NCBI GenBank assembly: GCA_037042915.1
Contig: CM073197.1
Span: 2,666,001 to 2,730,000, forward strand
Reading direction: 5' to 3'
Length of the DNA stretch: 64,000 nt
From: Auricularia sp. M13
Taxonomy: Eukaryota; Basidiomycota; Agaricomycetes; Auriculariales; Auriculariaceae
The notes under the pieces are model-generated. The model made no database searches. It saw only the letters and a program-made list of their open reading frames with translations, and was not told the DNA's origin. Shown here one piece after another: positions 37,251 to 52,327 of this stretch. The position numbers were made by a program, and so were the translations under genes. The number at the start of each line of letters is the position of its first letter. Positions within the stretch are counted from its first letter, which is position 1.

Positions 37251-38874
37251 TCACAGCTCGTACCACGAGATGTCAAGTCCCTCGAGCTTCATGCTGTCCT
37301 TGAGCTTGAGCATCGTAGCTTGCAGGTCACTCTCTGACATCATGCGCCCATCCGAAGTCGGAGGTATTTGAAGCAGGAATTTATTGCTGCTCTGTGTGGG
37401 GTTGCTATCATCCCCCTCCTTGAGCGGGGTCATCCCTGGAAGTTATGTCAGGACGAACACAGCTGAGAATCCGCTCACCTGGCCTGAATTCCGAAAATAG
37501 AGGCGCCCTCGGGGCCATGACCAGCTGCTCCCCACCTGCATAGTTGGTACACCTCTGCCCGTCGGTGGCCCAGGCGATGAGGCGATCGACGCGTTCGAGC
37601 GGGAACGCATTCGCCCGGCACGCGTCGGCGAACGCGTCGACGCGCATGGACGCGTCCAGCGCGGCGAAGGTGTACAGCTCCTGCAGCATGTCGCATATCT
37701 CCCTGTGCGGGAACGGCCCCGCGCGCGTCCAGTCGGCCCTCTGGCACGCCCGCGAGCAGTACAGCATGACGCGACACTTGCCGCAGCGCGAGAAGCCCGA
37801 GTCCAGCGCCTTGCCGCACGCGGGGCCGTTGCAGTTTCTGTGTGTCGGGCGGTGCGAGAGGAAGTAGCGCAGGGCGTGGTACGGGTCCTTCAGGCCCTCG
37901 GACGAGTCGATCTCGCGCCCGTACGCCGGCGGGTCCGGGCACCCGAGCGCCGCGCGCTGCGCGGCAGACAGCGCGACCCAGAGGTGGCTCGCGAGCGTCG
38001 GCATCCAGCTGTAATCGTCCTCCTCGTACAGGAGCATCACGACGGGGTGCAGCGCCTGGAAGAGCTCCGGCGCCGCGCAGCAGAAAAAGTCCGTTCTCTC
38101 GGAGGGCTGGTTGTCCGGCCCGAAGGCGATGATGTGCAGCATGTGCACCGAGCCCTCGCACGGCTGGAGACGTCGCCGTGCAATGGCGCGCTGTGCGGAC
38201 GGGGCGACTGGCGGGGGGAGCTGCGCGAGCTCGGCGTTGAGCGCGGACATGCAGGCCGTGAGGCGCTGGATGGCAGCCGCTATGACGCGCGAGCGATTCG
38301 CGGGTTGAGAGAGCAGGGGAAAGACGATCGCGCGCTGCAGTGAGACCAGGTTGACAATGACGGCCTCCGCCAAGCAGTAGGCGCTCAGCCGGGCGACGAG
38401 CGCTGCTATAGTTTGTTCCGGTCCATACGGAAAGAGCTGCTCAGCTGAGGTCGGCCAGCGTCCTCGTTTTCCCACGTTGCGGACCAACCGGCTTACACTG
38501 CCAGCATGGAGACACGAACAGGACATCTGGAATACAAGCCCGAACCAGGAGTCTGCGTCCGGGACATGGTGCTGAAGGTAGCCGACGGCGCCCGCGGGCT
38601 TGCATTTGGTGCATTGGTCGTTTGAGCGCGCGAGCAAAGCGGAGACAGAAATCTGGCGCTGAGCGGTCCAGTCCGCCGCCACAAATGCCATCAAGGCGTC
38701 CCAGAATGCATGGCATTTCGTCTGCAAGAGCCTGGTGAGGGAGTTGTTGGGCTCGATCTTTTTCGCAAAGAACACGAAGCACACTGGGCAGATCGAAGGA
38801 GCAAAGACAGGGTGTAAACCCGCGGCGTAGGATTCTGCAGACTGCAATTGGAAGCGCTCAGTCACTGAAGCCAT
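37251..38874 (-). CDS. MYND-type zinc-finger protein
   Basis: It starts at 38874, MASVTERFQLQSAESYAAG. The MYND finger lies about two thirds along: CNGPACGKALDSGFSRCGKC, then YCSRACQRADW and HREICDM, giving the expected Cys/His ligands. MYND domains bind proline-rich partners; many basidiomycete paralogues have no known role. The N-terminal region has several CxxC pairs (CPVC, CTKC) that could bind a second metal. A splice at about 37484-37437 joins RPGE to GMTPLKEGDDSN, and the product ends LKLEGLDISWYEL-type at 37251. The single long exon is intact. It is convergent with the F-box-like gene. Confidence 0.8.
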
Positions 38875-40080
38875 TGGTGCGAGCAGCGGGTCGTCTATAG
38901 AGCGCGGGCTGTCACCAAGAGAGCGAGGAGGGATTAGAAGCAGTTAGACAATGCGAAAGAGCTCGTCGTCCGGCACTCAGCGAGTGAGCTCGTGAAGCAA
39001 CGGAGTCAAGCCGCGGGCGGCGGAGTTGAACCAGTTACTGCATGCGACTTGTGCGCCGAATCATCCCGATTTGTGCTGAAACTCCGTATCACCCAAGATG
39101 TGTGGATAATTTGTGCAGGTACGCGTGCCAATTGATGCGTTACCTTCATTTTCCAGCCTATTATGAGTGAAGTCAAAATCTACTAGGAGTGGACACGCAG
39201 CAACTGTACAGTTTCAACAGACTCTAATTCACCAAAATAGCAGATCTAAGCTTAGCTTTGCACGCGGTTGGCAGGGCAAGGCCGTATTCCATGGCATTCG
39301 ATGGAAGAAGGATCGAATGAATACCAAGGACTCAGAGCCCAGTCAGGAGGTGTCTGGTCAGAGCTCCTTAATCTCGCACGAAACTCCCGCAGACAGTCGT
39401 CCATGATCAAGCTTGCAAGGCACGCAAAGGCAGTTTTTATCTTGCCGCGTTTGCGGGGGTGGATTGCACCAATCTCAGTCTCACGTACGTAAACCGCGTC
39501 GAAGCGAGCCGATAATCGGGAGCCCAAATGCGGTCAGGGGGTGTACTTGCATTTCTCAGGAGCGTGCTTTACGATCTCAGTGCTTAGCAGCTCAGGTGAT
39601 CTGGACTCTGTGAAAGTGCTGGAAAACGCGAGATAGGACTCTGCGGATAGCGCGATGGAGTGATGCACATGGGTTGATCACGGCCTCGAGGACGCAGGGC
39701 TTGTACAGTAATTGCCATCGATAGAGTATCGACCATCGATTACTGACCCATCAAGCACGAGGTTGGGTGCGGTCGAGCGATTATTGGACGGCGGGGGGTG
39801 AAGTGTGCGCGGGCCGCCTGGGGTCGAATGTATGCGTACCTTCTGGGCGTCGCGCTCCGCCGCTTCTGATCTCGTGAGCCCTGGCTCGCAGCACGCAGCC
39901 TAAGAAAACTCATGGCGGCCATGCGCCCGCGCTGGGGGTGCGGATGGAGCTTGACGCAAATAAAACCCCGAGAGATTGATGACTCCGCCGTTCGGAGTTG
40001 GCATAAAGCGACCGGTGAAAATTTTGAAGGCTCGCACCCCTTGCCCTCCTACCACTACCTTCCTTCTCGTCCCGCCCCAG
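38875..40080. other. Divergent intergenic region, MYND gene/EF-1alpha copy 1
   Basis: About 1.2 kb. An AATAAAACC TATA-like box is at about 39958-39966, and a CT-rich block at 40040-40080 precedes the 5' UTR intron of EF-1alpha copy 1. No other gene was recognised. Confidence 0.4.
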
Positions 40081-40092
40081 TTGCCCTCCCAG

Positions 40093-41976
<1,884 letters not shown>

Positions 41977-42489
41977 CTACCCTGGCCTCAATCGCGGACG
42001 AGGGTTCGGCTGTTCGCCGCCGGCCCGTTCGCGCTGCCTCGCGTTGCCGCTGTTGATGACCTCCCCTCCTTTGTCTCGTCTCTCATCAATCTGTCTGTTC
42101 TAACGAGCTTGTGTACGACTTACTTTCGGTGTGTCGCGAGGGGGTATCGAATACGAAGCTGTCTCGTTACGCGCTGAATATATTACGATGTTGTACTGCA
42201 GCCTGTCTTTCTTTTGAGTTCTCTGCGCGAAGGCAAAGTGACGTACTTGTGCTCATGAGGGTGTTTGCACGGTTGGATCCGATGAGTGCTTGAGCGTGTG
42301 CCACAATTCCCGATTTGGTCCGAAATCATCTTGCCTCTTGGTTTTGCTGTCGTTGTCGCAGACCTCCCTCTGCTCTTGCAATCAGCATGGACGACGCAAG
42401 CACGACGCACGACTGACCGCCTATTCCTTGCGGCATTGCTGGGTGCGCGTCAAGGGTAGCGCGTCTGAGCGCAGAACGGGAGAGCACGC

Positions 42490-43500
42490 TAGGTCCCAAG
42501 CATCAAACTCGACGCACGACAGCAGCTGCCCAGAAAAATGGCTTACCTCATGCGTGGACGCCGGCGTTCGATGGCCTGGACGAGACGAGGTCGGCCATGC
42601 CGCTGTCAGGGCCAGGCGATACTACTTATGACTCGGAGCGTCAGCAAGATCAAGCTCGTAACGGGCGCGGGCGCTGACCTATGACGACGCTGAATCCTGC
42701 GCAACGGCTCGGCTGGTCGAGTGCTCGTGTCCCGACGAGGTTCCGATCTGGTTGAATGTTGGGCGAGGCTGCTGGCGATGACGAGGGCTGCTGTCCACAT
42801 ACTGGCGACAACGAGGGCTGTAGTTCGCGGTGTAAGCTCGCGCGCTATCATAATGGGCAACGGCTCTGAGTCCTGACGTACTGGTTGGTGGAGGACGTCA
42901 CGGTCTTTGCTTTGCGCGACATCTTCGGGCCTCTTCAGGTCTGGGGCACGCAACAGGACGCTCAATGAAGTTCACGGCTTTTGTTGGGCTGGTAGAGGAC
43001 GCCGACGTTCGTCGACCTGGCGCCGGTTCCGATCTGGTTGGATATTGAACGAGGCTGCTTGCTGTCCGCACGCCGGCGATAACGAGGGCTATGATTCGCG
43101 GTGTAAGCTTGCGCGTTGGCGTTGGCGGCGGCGGCGTTAACGTACTTGAAGCTGAGGAACGCACTTGTCCTCCGCCAGTTTCGCCAGGTCCGAGGCATCA
43201 AACTCGACGCAGGCCACCTGGTTCCGAAGTTTACTGACGACGACGGCGTTCTATGACCTGTCCGAGGCACCAAACTCGCCGTAAGCTAGCTGGTACTGAA
43301 GCCCATGGCCGACTTTGACTGCGGACGCCGAGACGCGACGAGGTCGACTTGAATCCGGTTCCGATCTGATTGGATGTTGAACGAAGCTGCTGTCCAAGCG
43401 CTGGTAATAACTAGGGCTGCGGTTCGCTGCGTAAACTCGCGCGTTGTGGGCAACGTTGCTGACGTACTGGACACTGGAGGATGCGACGAGTGCATCCAAT
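42490..43500. repeat. Decayed direct-repeat array between the EF-1alpha copies
   Basis: The word GGTTCCGATCTG starts at 42739 and 43025, and a near-copy (GGTTCCGATCTGAT) starts at 43357. Each is followed by TTG(G/A)AT(A/G)TTG, a cgAGGCTGCT block and an AGGGCT...TTCGCGGTGTAAGCT-type block, so three copies with periods of about 286 and 332 bases align over more than 100 bases. A second word, TC(C)GAGGCATCAAACTCGACG, occurs near 42493, 43187 and, mutated, 43258. Minus-strand translations of the copies share phrases such as LTPR[TI][TI]ALV and TRSEP. This may be a degenerated coding repeat or a non-coding satellite. No transposase was seen. Confidence 0.65.
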
Positions 43501-44990
43501 GCCTTCCACCACTGGGTATACTCAGCTCCCCGCGTCTGATCGTGCTCCTCCTGCTGCTGGACGATGCACTAGTGCAGCCATCTTAATATTCCGGGTTGAC
43601 TGATGGGTCTGGATGCTAGAGCTCTGGGTGAAGCTTGGCGTTGCGTGGGGCTGGTGCACCGGTTAGATCGTCCGTTTCTGCAGGGCTGCTACAGTCACGA
43701 AAGCAACGGTGTCAATGCCTGGCATACTCTCAGAAACGCGGCGCACAATATTGTACTGGCCTTACGTGTTCGGAGGTCGCGCTGACTCGGCATATCGTGC
43801 TCATGCTCGCGATTCCGCATCCAACCTCGTCCCCGAGTCGATCTTGTCTGATCCTTAACGAACTTCGTGCGAGTTCTCTCTGCTGGGCTGCCTGTGCAAT
43901 GCTGCAGCGACGGCCGCTTCGTGTTCATCGCGGAGGGTCCATTGCCGAGCGGTTCCGAGAGCTGACTGTGGGTGTTGTTGTCATCTGGGCGCTGTGCGGG
44001 TCGAGCGCCTCCCGTCCGAGCCGCAAATATGACTGTCCAGTGCGGTGGCTGCACGCTCTCGCGAGGCGACGGCAAGTGGACAGCGTCGGCGTTCCACCGG
44101 ATATTGCCTGCGTGCGTCAGCGCCGGTCTGGACATGTGCCCCCACACTCATCGAGTAACACACCTTCGTTCGAGATGCATCCCCTGCTATGCGGTGGGCA
44201 TTAAGGCGCTGTCTCGTAGCCCACGGCGAGGCACTGTGCGCGCCTCAGGCTCATGTGCGGTTGCAGATATTTCAGTATGGCGAGGCGACGAGGTGCGAGG
44301 CATCCGCCCGGTCATCTGACCAGCAAAGTCAGGAAATTTATTGGACTTCGCTGCCCTTGGCGTGTCTGTCTCCACGTACCCTGTGCTGCTGTCTCCGGCA
44401 TCGCTGAGAGGCTGTAGTTCTCCGCGCATCTCGCCTCGTGTTGGAAGAGAGGGGTTCGGATAGCACCGGGGTGCGATCCTGTTGATTCTAGGGGCTCTTT
44501 CTCAGTCTTGGGTCATGGTGGACCTTGGTGCTGGCAGCGAAAGTGCTTTGGCGCAGTTCTGAGGTCAGCTTCGAAATGACTCGGCTCCCAAGATCAGTGA
44601 TTGGATCCGGGCGAAACGGTTGAGACCAAGCACGGCGTGTCAGTATACCAATGGCAGGCTGACCTTCCCTCCGACGACTCGCGGACCATGCGTCTCTTCT
44701 GTTCTCTCAGCCGCCGGCCCTCTTCGGCACCAGCTATCGTTGGCTGTAGCCACCGAGCCCGAGGTCATTGCAGCCAAACGTGACCCCATCTCAGGTTCAT
44801 CTGCCAATTCTGCGGTCCCGGGGAGAGTCATGCTTCTGCCATTGGATGGAGGGGGTGAGTCACTGCGGTGTGCACGGGTGACTGCATGCTTGGGTCTGGG
44901 GCCGGGCGCTAAACCCGCCTCGGCATAAAAGTCGGCGACTGTTACACACAAGCAAACAGCACCATCGTCCCTCTCTCTCACCCCTCCCGC
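43501..44990. other. Intergenic, promoter side of EF-1alpha copy 2
   Basis: About 1.5 kb with no recognised gene. A CATAAAAG TATA-like box lies at 44924-44931, followed by a CT-rich stretch (44968-44990) directly before the leader intron. Confidence 0.4.
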
Positions 44991-44992
44991 AT

Positions 44993-45151
44993 GTGAGTAT
45001 TTTCCTCTTTTCTGTCTCATTTTCCCGTGGGCGGCGCCTTCGCGAGGTCAAGCTGCTCTGCCGTCCGATGGCAGGCAATGACGGACACTCCCCGCGGGCT
45101 GCCTCCCTCTCTCTCTCTCTCTCGGATCCTGCGCGCTGACTGCCGTCACAG
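44993..45151 (+). promoter_or_regulatory. 5' UTR intron of EF-1alpha copy 2, with a CT microsatellite
   Basis: GTGAGT at 44993 and GTCACAG ending at 45151 bound a 159-nt intron with branch GCTGAC near 45136. It contains an uninterrupted (CT)n run at about 45104-45121. The ATG follows at 45175. Confidence 0.65.
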
Positions 45152-45174
45152 ACTCGCCGCGCTAGATCTATACC

Positions 45175-46818
<1,644 letters not shown>

Positions 46819-47702
46819 CAGCTACACGGGGCGCACGCCTCTTTACGAACGATCAGATGTTTCGCTCCTGGTCTGCTGGCGTCGCCCACGAACTGTGATG
46901 ATCTTCCCTTCTCTCGTCACCCTCCACTACATGTTTCGTTGACTCTGTGCTGTCGATATTTCGTACCAGGATATCGAATAGGAATCCGATTCGTTGCGTC
47001 CCTTACACTCGTGATCCCCTGAGAGCTGAACCACTGGCATGCAGCGCGCGAAGTCACTTGAGTAAATCGTTAGATATCTGCACATGAAGCTCAACACCGA
47101 GCCGGTTACTATTCGTGATACCACGGCCCGGCGGTACAAAGCCATGGCGCATCGGTACAATCTTGCAGCGTTTCCATTCAGCTGCTTTACCCAGGGAGTC
47201 AAACTTCGTAGGCGTCTGCTATCATATCGACTAGGTATGGTACGCACATCCGATGCGTCATGAAGTGTGTGATTCAAGCTCTTCCAGCGCCCCGCCACAA
47301 ACCTGAAGTGACATCAACAACGGGACGCGACAGGCGCGGTTTAGCATGTCGTCGTATCATGTGCGCGGGTGGAAAAGGTGTGTTATTCGTCCTCATGTCA
47401 ATAAATGCGAAAGAAGCTCCAGACAGAAGCCATTTTGCCTCCGTGCCCATTGTGTTCGCCTAGTCACGACGGCCCGACGAGCCCAGCCGTATGACGAGTT
47501 CTCACCTGTCGCGCGCCCATAACATTGCTCATTAGGAGTATACAGAGCATCGGAACGCGTGGTGGCTAGCTCCCGGTTGGCTGGAGCACAATAGAGCCTG
47601 CCTGTCCGGGACGACGCGCGGACACGGACGCGGACGCGGACGTGGGCAGGACGGGACCGCGTGCCCCGCTGTCCTGGGCCGCTCCTGCCTCATTGCCGCT
47701 AT
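46819..47702. other. Intergenic region
   Basis: About 880 bases after EF-1alpha copy 2. No gene recognised. At 47610-47645 a GACGCG/GGACGCGGAC short tandem run occurs just upstream of the next gene. Confidence 0.35.
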
Positions 47703-48308
47703 ATGAGCCAGAGCTCCAGCGGGCACGCGACGCCGTGCCCCGCCGACGCCGCGACCATGGGCGGACTGCACGCGATGCGCGATGGGATCGACCTCTGGCT
47801 CGCGTCGCTCCCGAAGTACTCGCTCGCGTTCCTCCCGCCGCCGGGCGCGCAGATGCCCGTCGTCCTCGCCGCCTCGGACTTCCCCTCGCTGGGGCACGGC
47901 GCCTTCGCCCTTCTTCTCACGGGGCCGTACACACTGCGCGTGGTTAACGGTACTAAGCCCTTTCATCTCCTCCCCCCTAGACGAGTGATGACCGTTCGTC
48001 TCACAACTCACTTAATTGTTGTAGGCCCGCTCTCAAACGTGGTAACTCAGCTCGACATTGACCCTGAAGGCTACAACCACGGCGCATTCGGCCGCGGCGT
48101 CGTGATCGAGGCGCTCCGCATGCTAGTGCGTGTCGGCTCATCCTCAGGCCAGATGCTGGTGCGCCCAAACTTCGTTGCAAACCCCATCCTCGCGGGGAGC
48201 GTGCGTGAGATTGTGCTGCTGTACAAGAGCGCCAACAAGAGCCAAGAGCGTGTGAGCCACACCATGCACGCGTCAACCTTCCCTGCGCGTGAGGGATGGC
48301 GCCACTGA
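47703..48308 (+). CDS. Unrecognised small protein
   Basis: No family was recognised. The start MSQSSSGHATPCPADAATMGG (47703) is a guess; an in-frame upstream start at 47661 and a Met at 47757 (MGGLHAM) are also possible. An intron at 47950-48024 (GTACTA donor, CTTAAT branch-like, TGTAG acceptor) joins YTLRVVNG to PLSNVVTQLDIDPEGYNHGA; its 75-nt length is a multiple of three, so retention would add 25 residues in frame. The protein has moderate hydrophobic stretches (MPVVLAASDFPSLGHGAFAL) but no clear signal peptide or motif. GC-rich codon use fits a real gene. Confidence 0.5.
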   Translation: MSQSSSGHATPCPADAATMGGLHAMRDGIDLWLASLPKYSLAFLPPPGAQMPVVLAASDFPSLGHGAFALLLTGPYTLRVVNGTKPFHLLPPRRVMTVRLTTHLIVVGPLSNVVTQLDIDPEGYNHGAFGRGVVIEALRMLVRVGSSSGQMLVRPNFVANPILAGSVREIVLLYKSANKSQERVSHTMHASTFPAREGWRH

Positions 48309-48991
48309 GAGCTTTACAATGTCTTTCCTCGATTTGCGTCCGCAGAGTGCTTCATCGCTCTCCTGTAGACGCTATGTTTCTACTTCGACCTTCGTTCTTT
48401 CTTACATTTGAACTTCGCTTTCGTTCGTTCACATTCGCTCTTCGCCGTTCGTTTGCAACTTTGCCACACTGCCATTCGTTCCTCTGCACTTTATGTGTCA
48501 CGAATGTTACGACATACGACGACTGACCATGGGAATACATGATGTGATTTTCCTTGGATGTGCTTGGCCGCGTAAGTTGTGAACGAGACTTTGCATCTTC
48601 TGCCGATCTCCCGAGCCTCTGTGATCAATCCGTAACCCATTCCACGAGTATAACGACTATAGTCGCGGAATATCATTACGGAATCCTCAGGACAAGGTCT
48701 CGCTCAACTTATCAACGCCATAGAAGTCTGTGTATGATGTTCGTCCTGCAGATTGAGCCGTGGATTTTTCATATTTAATCTTTCAATCGCGCCCAGCTGT
48801 CTCCTCAAATTTATTGAGGCCTTTAACGGAGAAGTAATTGTGGAATGAAGTTGGGGAGCTGTCTTCGACCTCGAAGTTGACATGCTTGACACGTCGGAAG
48901 GAAACCTTGTTGCGGGAGTCAGTCATCCGGCAAACTCCGACTGCTCACCTCCACCAACACCCTTCCTCAAGACCCAACCAACCCGGACCGG
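48309..48991. other. Intergenic, rpl16 promoter
   Basis: About 680 bases. The stretch 48370-48480 is rich in TTCG/CTTT words, and a pyrimidine-rich stretch precedes the ribosomal-protein gene. No other feature seen. Confidence 0.35.
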
Positions 48992-49048
48992 TGCGTGCAC
49001 TGCTCGCCGCCGTTGTCGCGCGTCGCGCTGACTATCCGGGATATTCAG
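48992..49048 (+). promoter_or_regulatory. Probable 5' UTR intron of the uL13 gene
   Basis: GTGCGT at 48992 and ATATTCAG ending at 49048, with a CTGAC branch at about 49028, bound a 57-nt intron ending three bases before the ATG. Confidence 0.55.
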
Positions 49049-49051
49049 GCC

Positions 49052-49815
49052 ATGTCCACCTTCTCGTCGAGCCCCGTTGTCATCGATGGCAAGGGCCACC
49101 TCCTTGGCCGGCTCGCGTCCATTATCGCAAAACAAATCCTTAATGGCCAGAAGATCACCGTCGTCCGCTGCGAGGAGATCAACATTAGCGGCTCGTTCTT
49201 CCGCAACAAGGTGCGCGTCGCCGTCGCCGTGACGTTCCGTGACCTGCGTGACTTATGCTTCGCTCTGCAGCTCCGGTACCACAACTTCCTGCACAAGCGG
49301 CACATTGTGAACCCCAAGAAGTCGGGGCCGTTCCATCACCGCGCGCCGTCCAAAATCCTCTACCGCGCAGTCCGTGGCATGGTCCCCCACAAGACCGCGC
49401 GCGGTGCCGCTGCCCTCGAGCGCCTCAAGCTCTTCGAGGGTGTCCCCCCGCCGTACGACAGGAAGAAGCGTATGGTCGTCCCGGCTGCTCTCCGCGTGCT
49501 GCGCCTCAAGCCTGGCCGCAAGTACTGCACCGTGAAGGTGCGAGAATTTCGATTAGATCGTAATTTCAGCGACTGAAATGCCGCACCATATCTCAGCGTC
49601 TGTCCCACGAGGTTGGTTGGGGATACAAGGACGTCGTCGACCGCCTGGAGGAGAAGCGCAAGATCAAGGCGCAGGCCTTCCACGAGCGCAAGGTGAGCTC
49701 ATACTCCCCACTCACCGTGCATTGGTTTACATTTCATCAGGTCGCGTCCATCAAGCTGCGTCAAAAGGCGATTGCGGAGAACGCATCGGCGAGCCTCACC
49801 GAGCTTGGGTACTAG
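49052..49815 (+). CDS. RPL16: 60S ribosomal protein uL13 (Rpl16/L13a)
   Basis: This is a large-subunit ribosomal protein. It starts [20 protein letters not shown] at 49052. The family blocks [54 protein letters not shown] and [17 protein letters not shown] are intact, followed by [18 protein letters not shown]. Three introns join FFRNK to LRYHN, CTVK to [14 protein letters not shown] and HERK to [10 protein letters not shown]. It ends [10 protein letters not shown] at 49815, about 200 residues, normal for the family. It is convergent with the dienelactone-hydrolase-family gene about 700 bases away. Confidence 0.95.
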
Positions 49816-50522
49816 ATTGCGACGACCGCTATTGCCACCTATGCTGTATGACTCGACATGCGCTTTCTCCTGACAAAAGATCGAGTGTATGCATGCACCC
49901 CGGGCGACATCGCACTTCTTTCTTGAGCCGTTCGCTGCAGTTCTCCGCATTCTTTCTACTCGCCAAGAACCTGCAGCAGTACATACTTGGAACAAAGTTT
50001 CTGTCTCGACTTGCATGATCTGCTTTCCTACCGCACGCGTCAACGGAATCGAAGCAAGACCACTGGCTCTTCGAATCGCACAGCCTGAGCTGGTTCTCAT
50101 ATGTCTGCGAATGTTTTGCCCCTTCAGTGTCGACTGCACTGTGTCGTGTTGACTTCATCGTGATCTGTCTCTGCCAGTGGTGACCGCTGCGGCTTTATTG
50201 CTCCTCGGGTGCGAAGTGGATGATAGACTGGAAGTCACAAACCAAGATCCTAGACACTGTTCACAGCCTACCAATGTTGTGCGAAATGCGTAGCGTTCTC
50301 AGTGAGATTATGAGTGCGACTTGCGCTCATATTGCCGAGGACCGTAGACATGCAGGACGTTGTCGGACGCGGATGAGAGAATATAGTCAAGAGTTCGGTC
50401 TGCTCTGCGCATTTTGCACTCGCAGGGGGCAACGTGTCAAACAAGAGAACGCGCTATGATATGGCCGGCGCGTATTTATCCTTCGGAAACGTAGCTGACA
50501 TCGGTTGTACTTATTCCCCCAC
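49816..50522. other. Convergent intergenic region
   Basis: About 700 bases between two 3' ends. No recognisable gene, repeat or RNA. Confidence 0.35.
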
Positions 50523-51915
50523 CTAGCAGACGTGCTCGGGTTCGCTCACAGTCCCCACAGGGGCTCCAAGGTCGCGCGCGACGGTCCTATCGAAGACCTC
50601 GATCATGAGGCCGAATAGAGCGCGTGTGAGCGCCGCGTCCCAGCGCCCTTTGCTCGCCTCGTCGCGGATGAACGCATGCTGGGCCTGGACCTCGACGAAC
50701 TATGGTAAAGATCGAAGAAATGAGTACATCGGAATGCGAGTGCAGACAATGGAATAGAGACGAACCGTGGACGTGACTCCAGCGTCCTCAAGCGCTGCCC
50801 GAATGGCATCGCGACCGGCACGTGGAACATGGGTGTCTTGTTTCCCGAAGATCATCTGCATTGGTACGGTGCAAAGTGTGTCAGAAAGTCAACGAATTTA
50901 ATGGCCTGGACGGAAGCCGACAGGGGAAGAAACAATCTCACAAGGACTTCGCCTTTACCAGAAAGTTCTCCTTTCTTGACGCGGGCGAGAGAGTCATCGC
51001 CGCCTTTGCCGAGCGTCGCGCTGTGGATGTCCGTAGCGAAGAAGCACACCGCAGCGCGCACGCGTGCATCAAAGGCCGTCTGTCGATGTACCGTCGGGTT
51101 AGCCACCAGATCAGCAGATTTTCAAGCGAGAACGAACCCGAAATGCTAGATGGCCGCCCAGGCACATGCCAGTGGTGGCAATTCTCCCGGTGCAGTTCGG
51201 AAGGCTCAAGAGCAGATCTTGGATTTTGGCGTCAGAGACAGCGGGCGCCTTTTGGGATCTGGGGGCACACCGACTGAGAGTTTGGAATCCTCAAATAGAG
51301 ATGAGCAGCATTCAGGTCTCCTCTGAGACTCACTTCATCATAAGCTACTACGGTTTTCTCGACCTTCATACGAAATAATCATGAGCAGATACAATCACAA
51401 ACTTTGCGGATGTAATGCACCTTGTATTTGTTCCCGCGATCCGTGCCTGTATCCTACTGGTCAGGACGAACCCTCATTCTTACTGGTCAGATGCGACTCC
51501 CCTTCAGTGTCGTACGGGATGGCCTCGGGTCCTTGGAACTCGTGGAAGCTCGACGGGCACGCTGAAGATCGCATCAGCATCGACTACTCTACATGCGTCC
51601 CAGTCCGCCCACCAACAACGTAGCCATGGCTTGCAATCTGTCCGGCAAACCTGCGCAGTCCGTTGTGAAGATGAAGGCGCAATATGACTCGGAGTGACAG
51701 CTTGCCTTTCGACAGGCCCGGTCACTTGATAAATCTCACTGCATCAAATTTAAGTTAATTCATGACGACGGCATGTTCAGTACTCACCTGAAAACGACAA
51801 CGCCGGGGAATTTGGCGTTGGGGTAGCCAGGAACAGTGGGCGCGATGACATAGATGCGGATCGGTCCGCGCGCAGACTGCGTTTGCACGTCGTGGAAAGT
51901 CTTGGTCATGAGCAT
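50523..51915 (-). CDS. Dienelactone hydrolase family protein
   Basis: This is a cytosolic-type alpha/beta-hydrolase of the dienelactone hydrolase family, known for opening lactone rings in aromatic degradation, though many fungal members have other substrates. It starts MLMTKTFHDVQTQ at 51915 (an ATG two codons in is also possible). The nucleophile motif is TTGMCLGGHLAF, with the Cys typical of the family. Later GKQDTHVP (catalytic Asp region) and EVQAQHAFIRDE (catalytic His) appear. Exons GNKYKVEKTVVAYDE, then APAVSDAKIQDLLLSLPNC and ARVRAAVCFFATDIHSATLG follow through at least seven introns, all resolved in frame. It ends TVSEPEHVC at 50523. It is divergent from an O-methyltransferase gene 412 bases away. 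Confidence 0.85.
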
Positions 51916-52327
51916 GCTGGGAGACGAGGGCTGCGCAGACTGCGGAACCAGTAACCTGTAGGTACAAGTTCGAGGGCTAGGCTCAGGCTGCCGCAGGCGA
52001 TTGCCGATTGGAGCAATGCCGGGCACGCGGCACCATTTCGCATACGGGAGCTCACTGGACAAAGAGATCATGTGCTGGAAAAAAAGGAAGTTGACCCTCT
52101 TGTATCCTCGTACGATGTGCGGGAGGGGCTGCTGCATTGCGACAGCGTCGATGCCGAAAGTGGAGAAACAGATGATGACTGATTAGATATGACTAGATTA
52201 TCTGATTAGATGGCGTCAGCCCGCAGCCGACCCGCATTTAGTGACATGATCTCGCCGACGAATTTCACTTCCATGGGGTATATAAAGCGGGATGTTGCAC
52301 AGTATCCCACACACATACACAATCGCA
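51916..52327. promoter_or_regulatory. Shared divergent promoter, DLH-like/O-methyltransferase
   Basis: This 412-base gap must carry both promoters. TATAAA at 52281-52286 lies 42 nt before the O-methyltransferase ATG. CTGATTAGAT occurs twice, at 52179-52188 and 52202-52211. Co-regulation of the two genes is possible but not shown. Confidence 0.45.

Noticed and set aside
37705-38343. 212-codon + open frame
   Set aside because: Arg/Val-rich antisense shadow of the MYND gene.
42606-43499. Minus-strand open frames in the repeat array as a gene
   Set aside because: Frames are short, interrupted and differ between repeat copies; at best remnants of a coding repeat.
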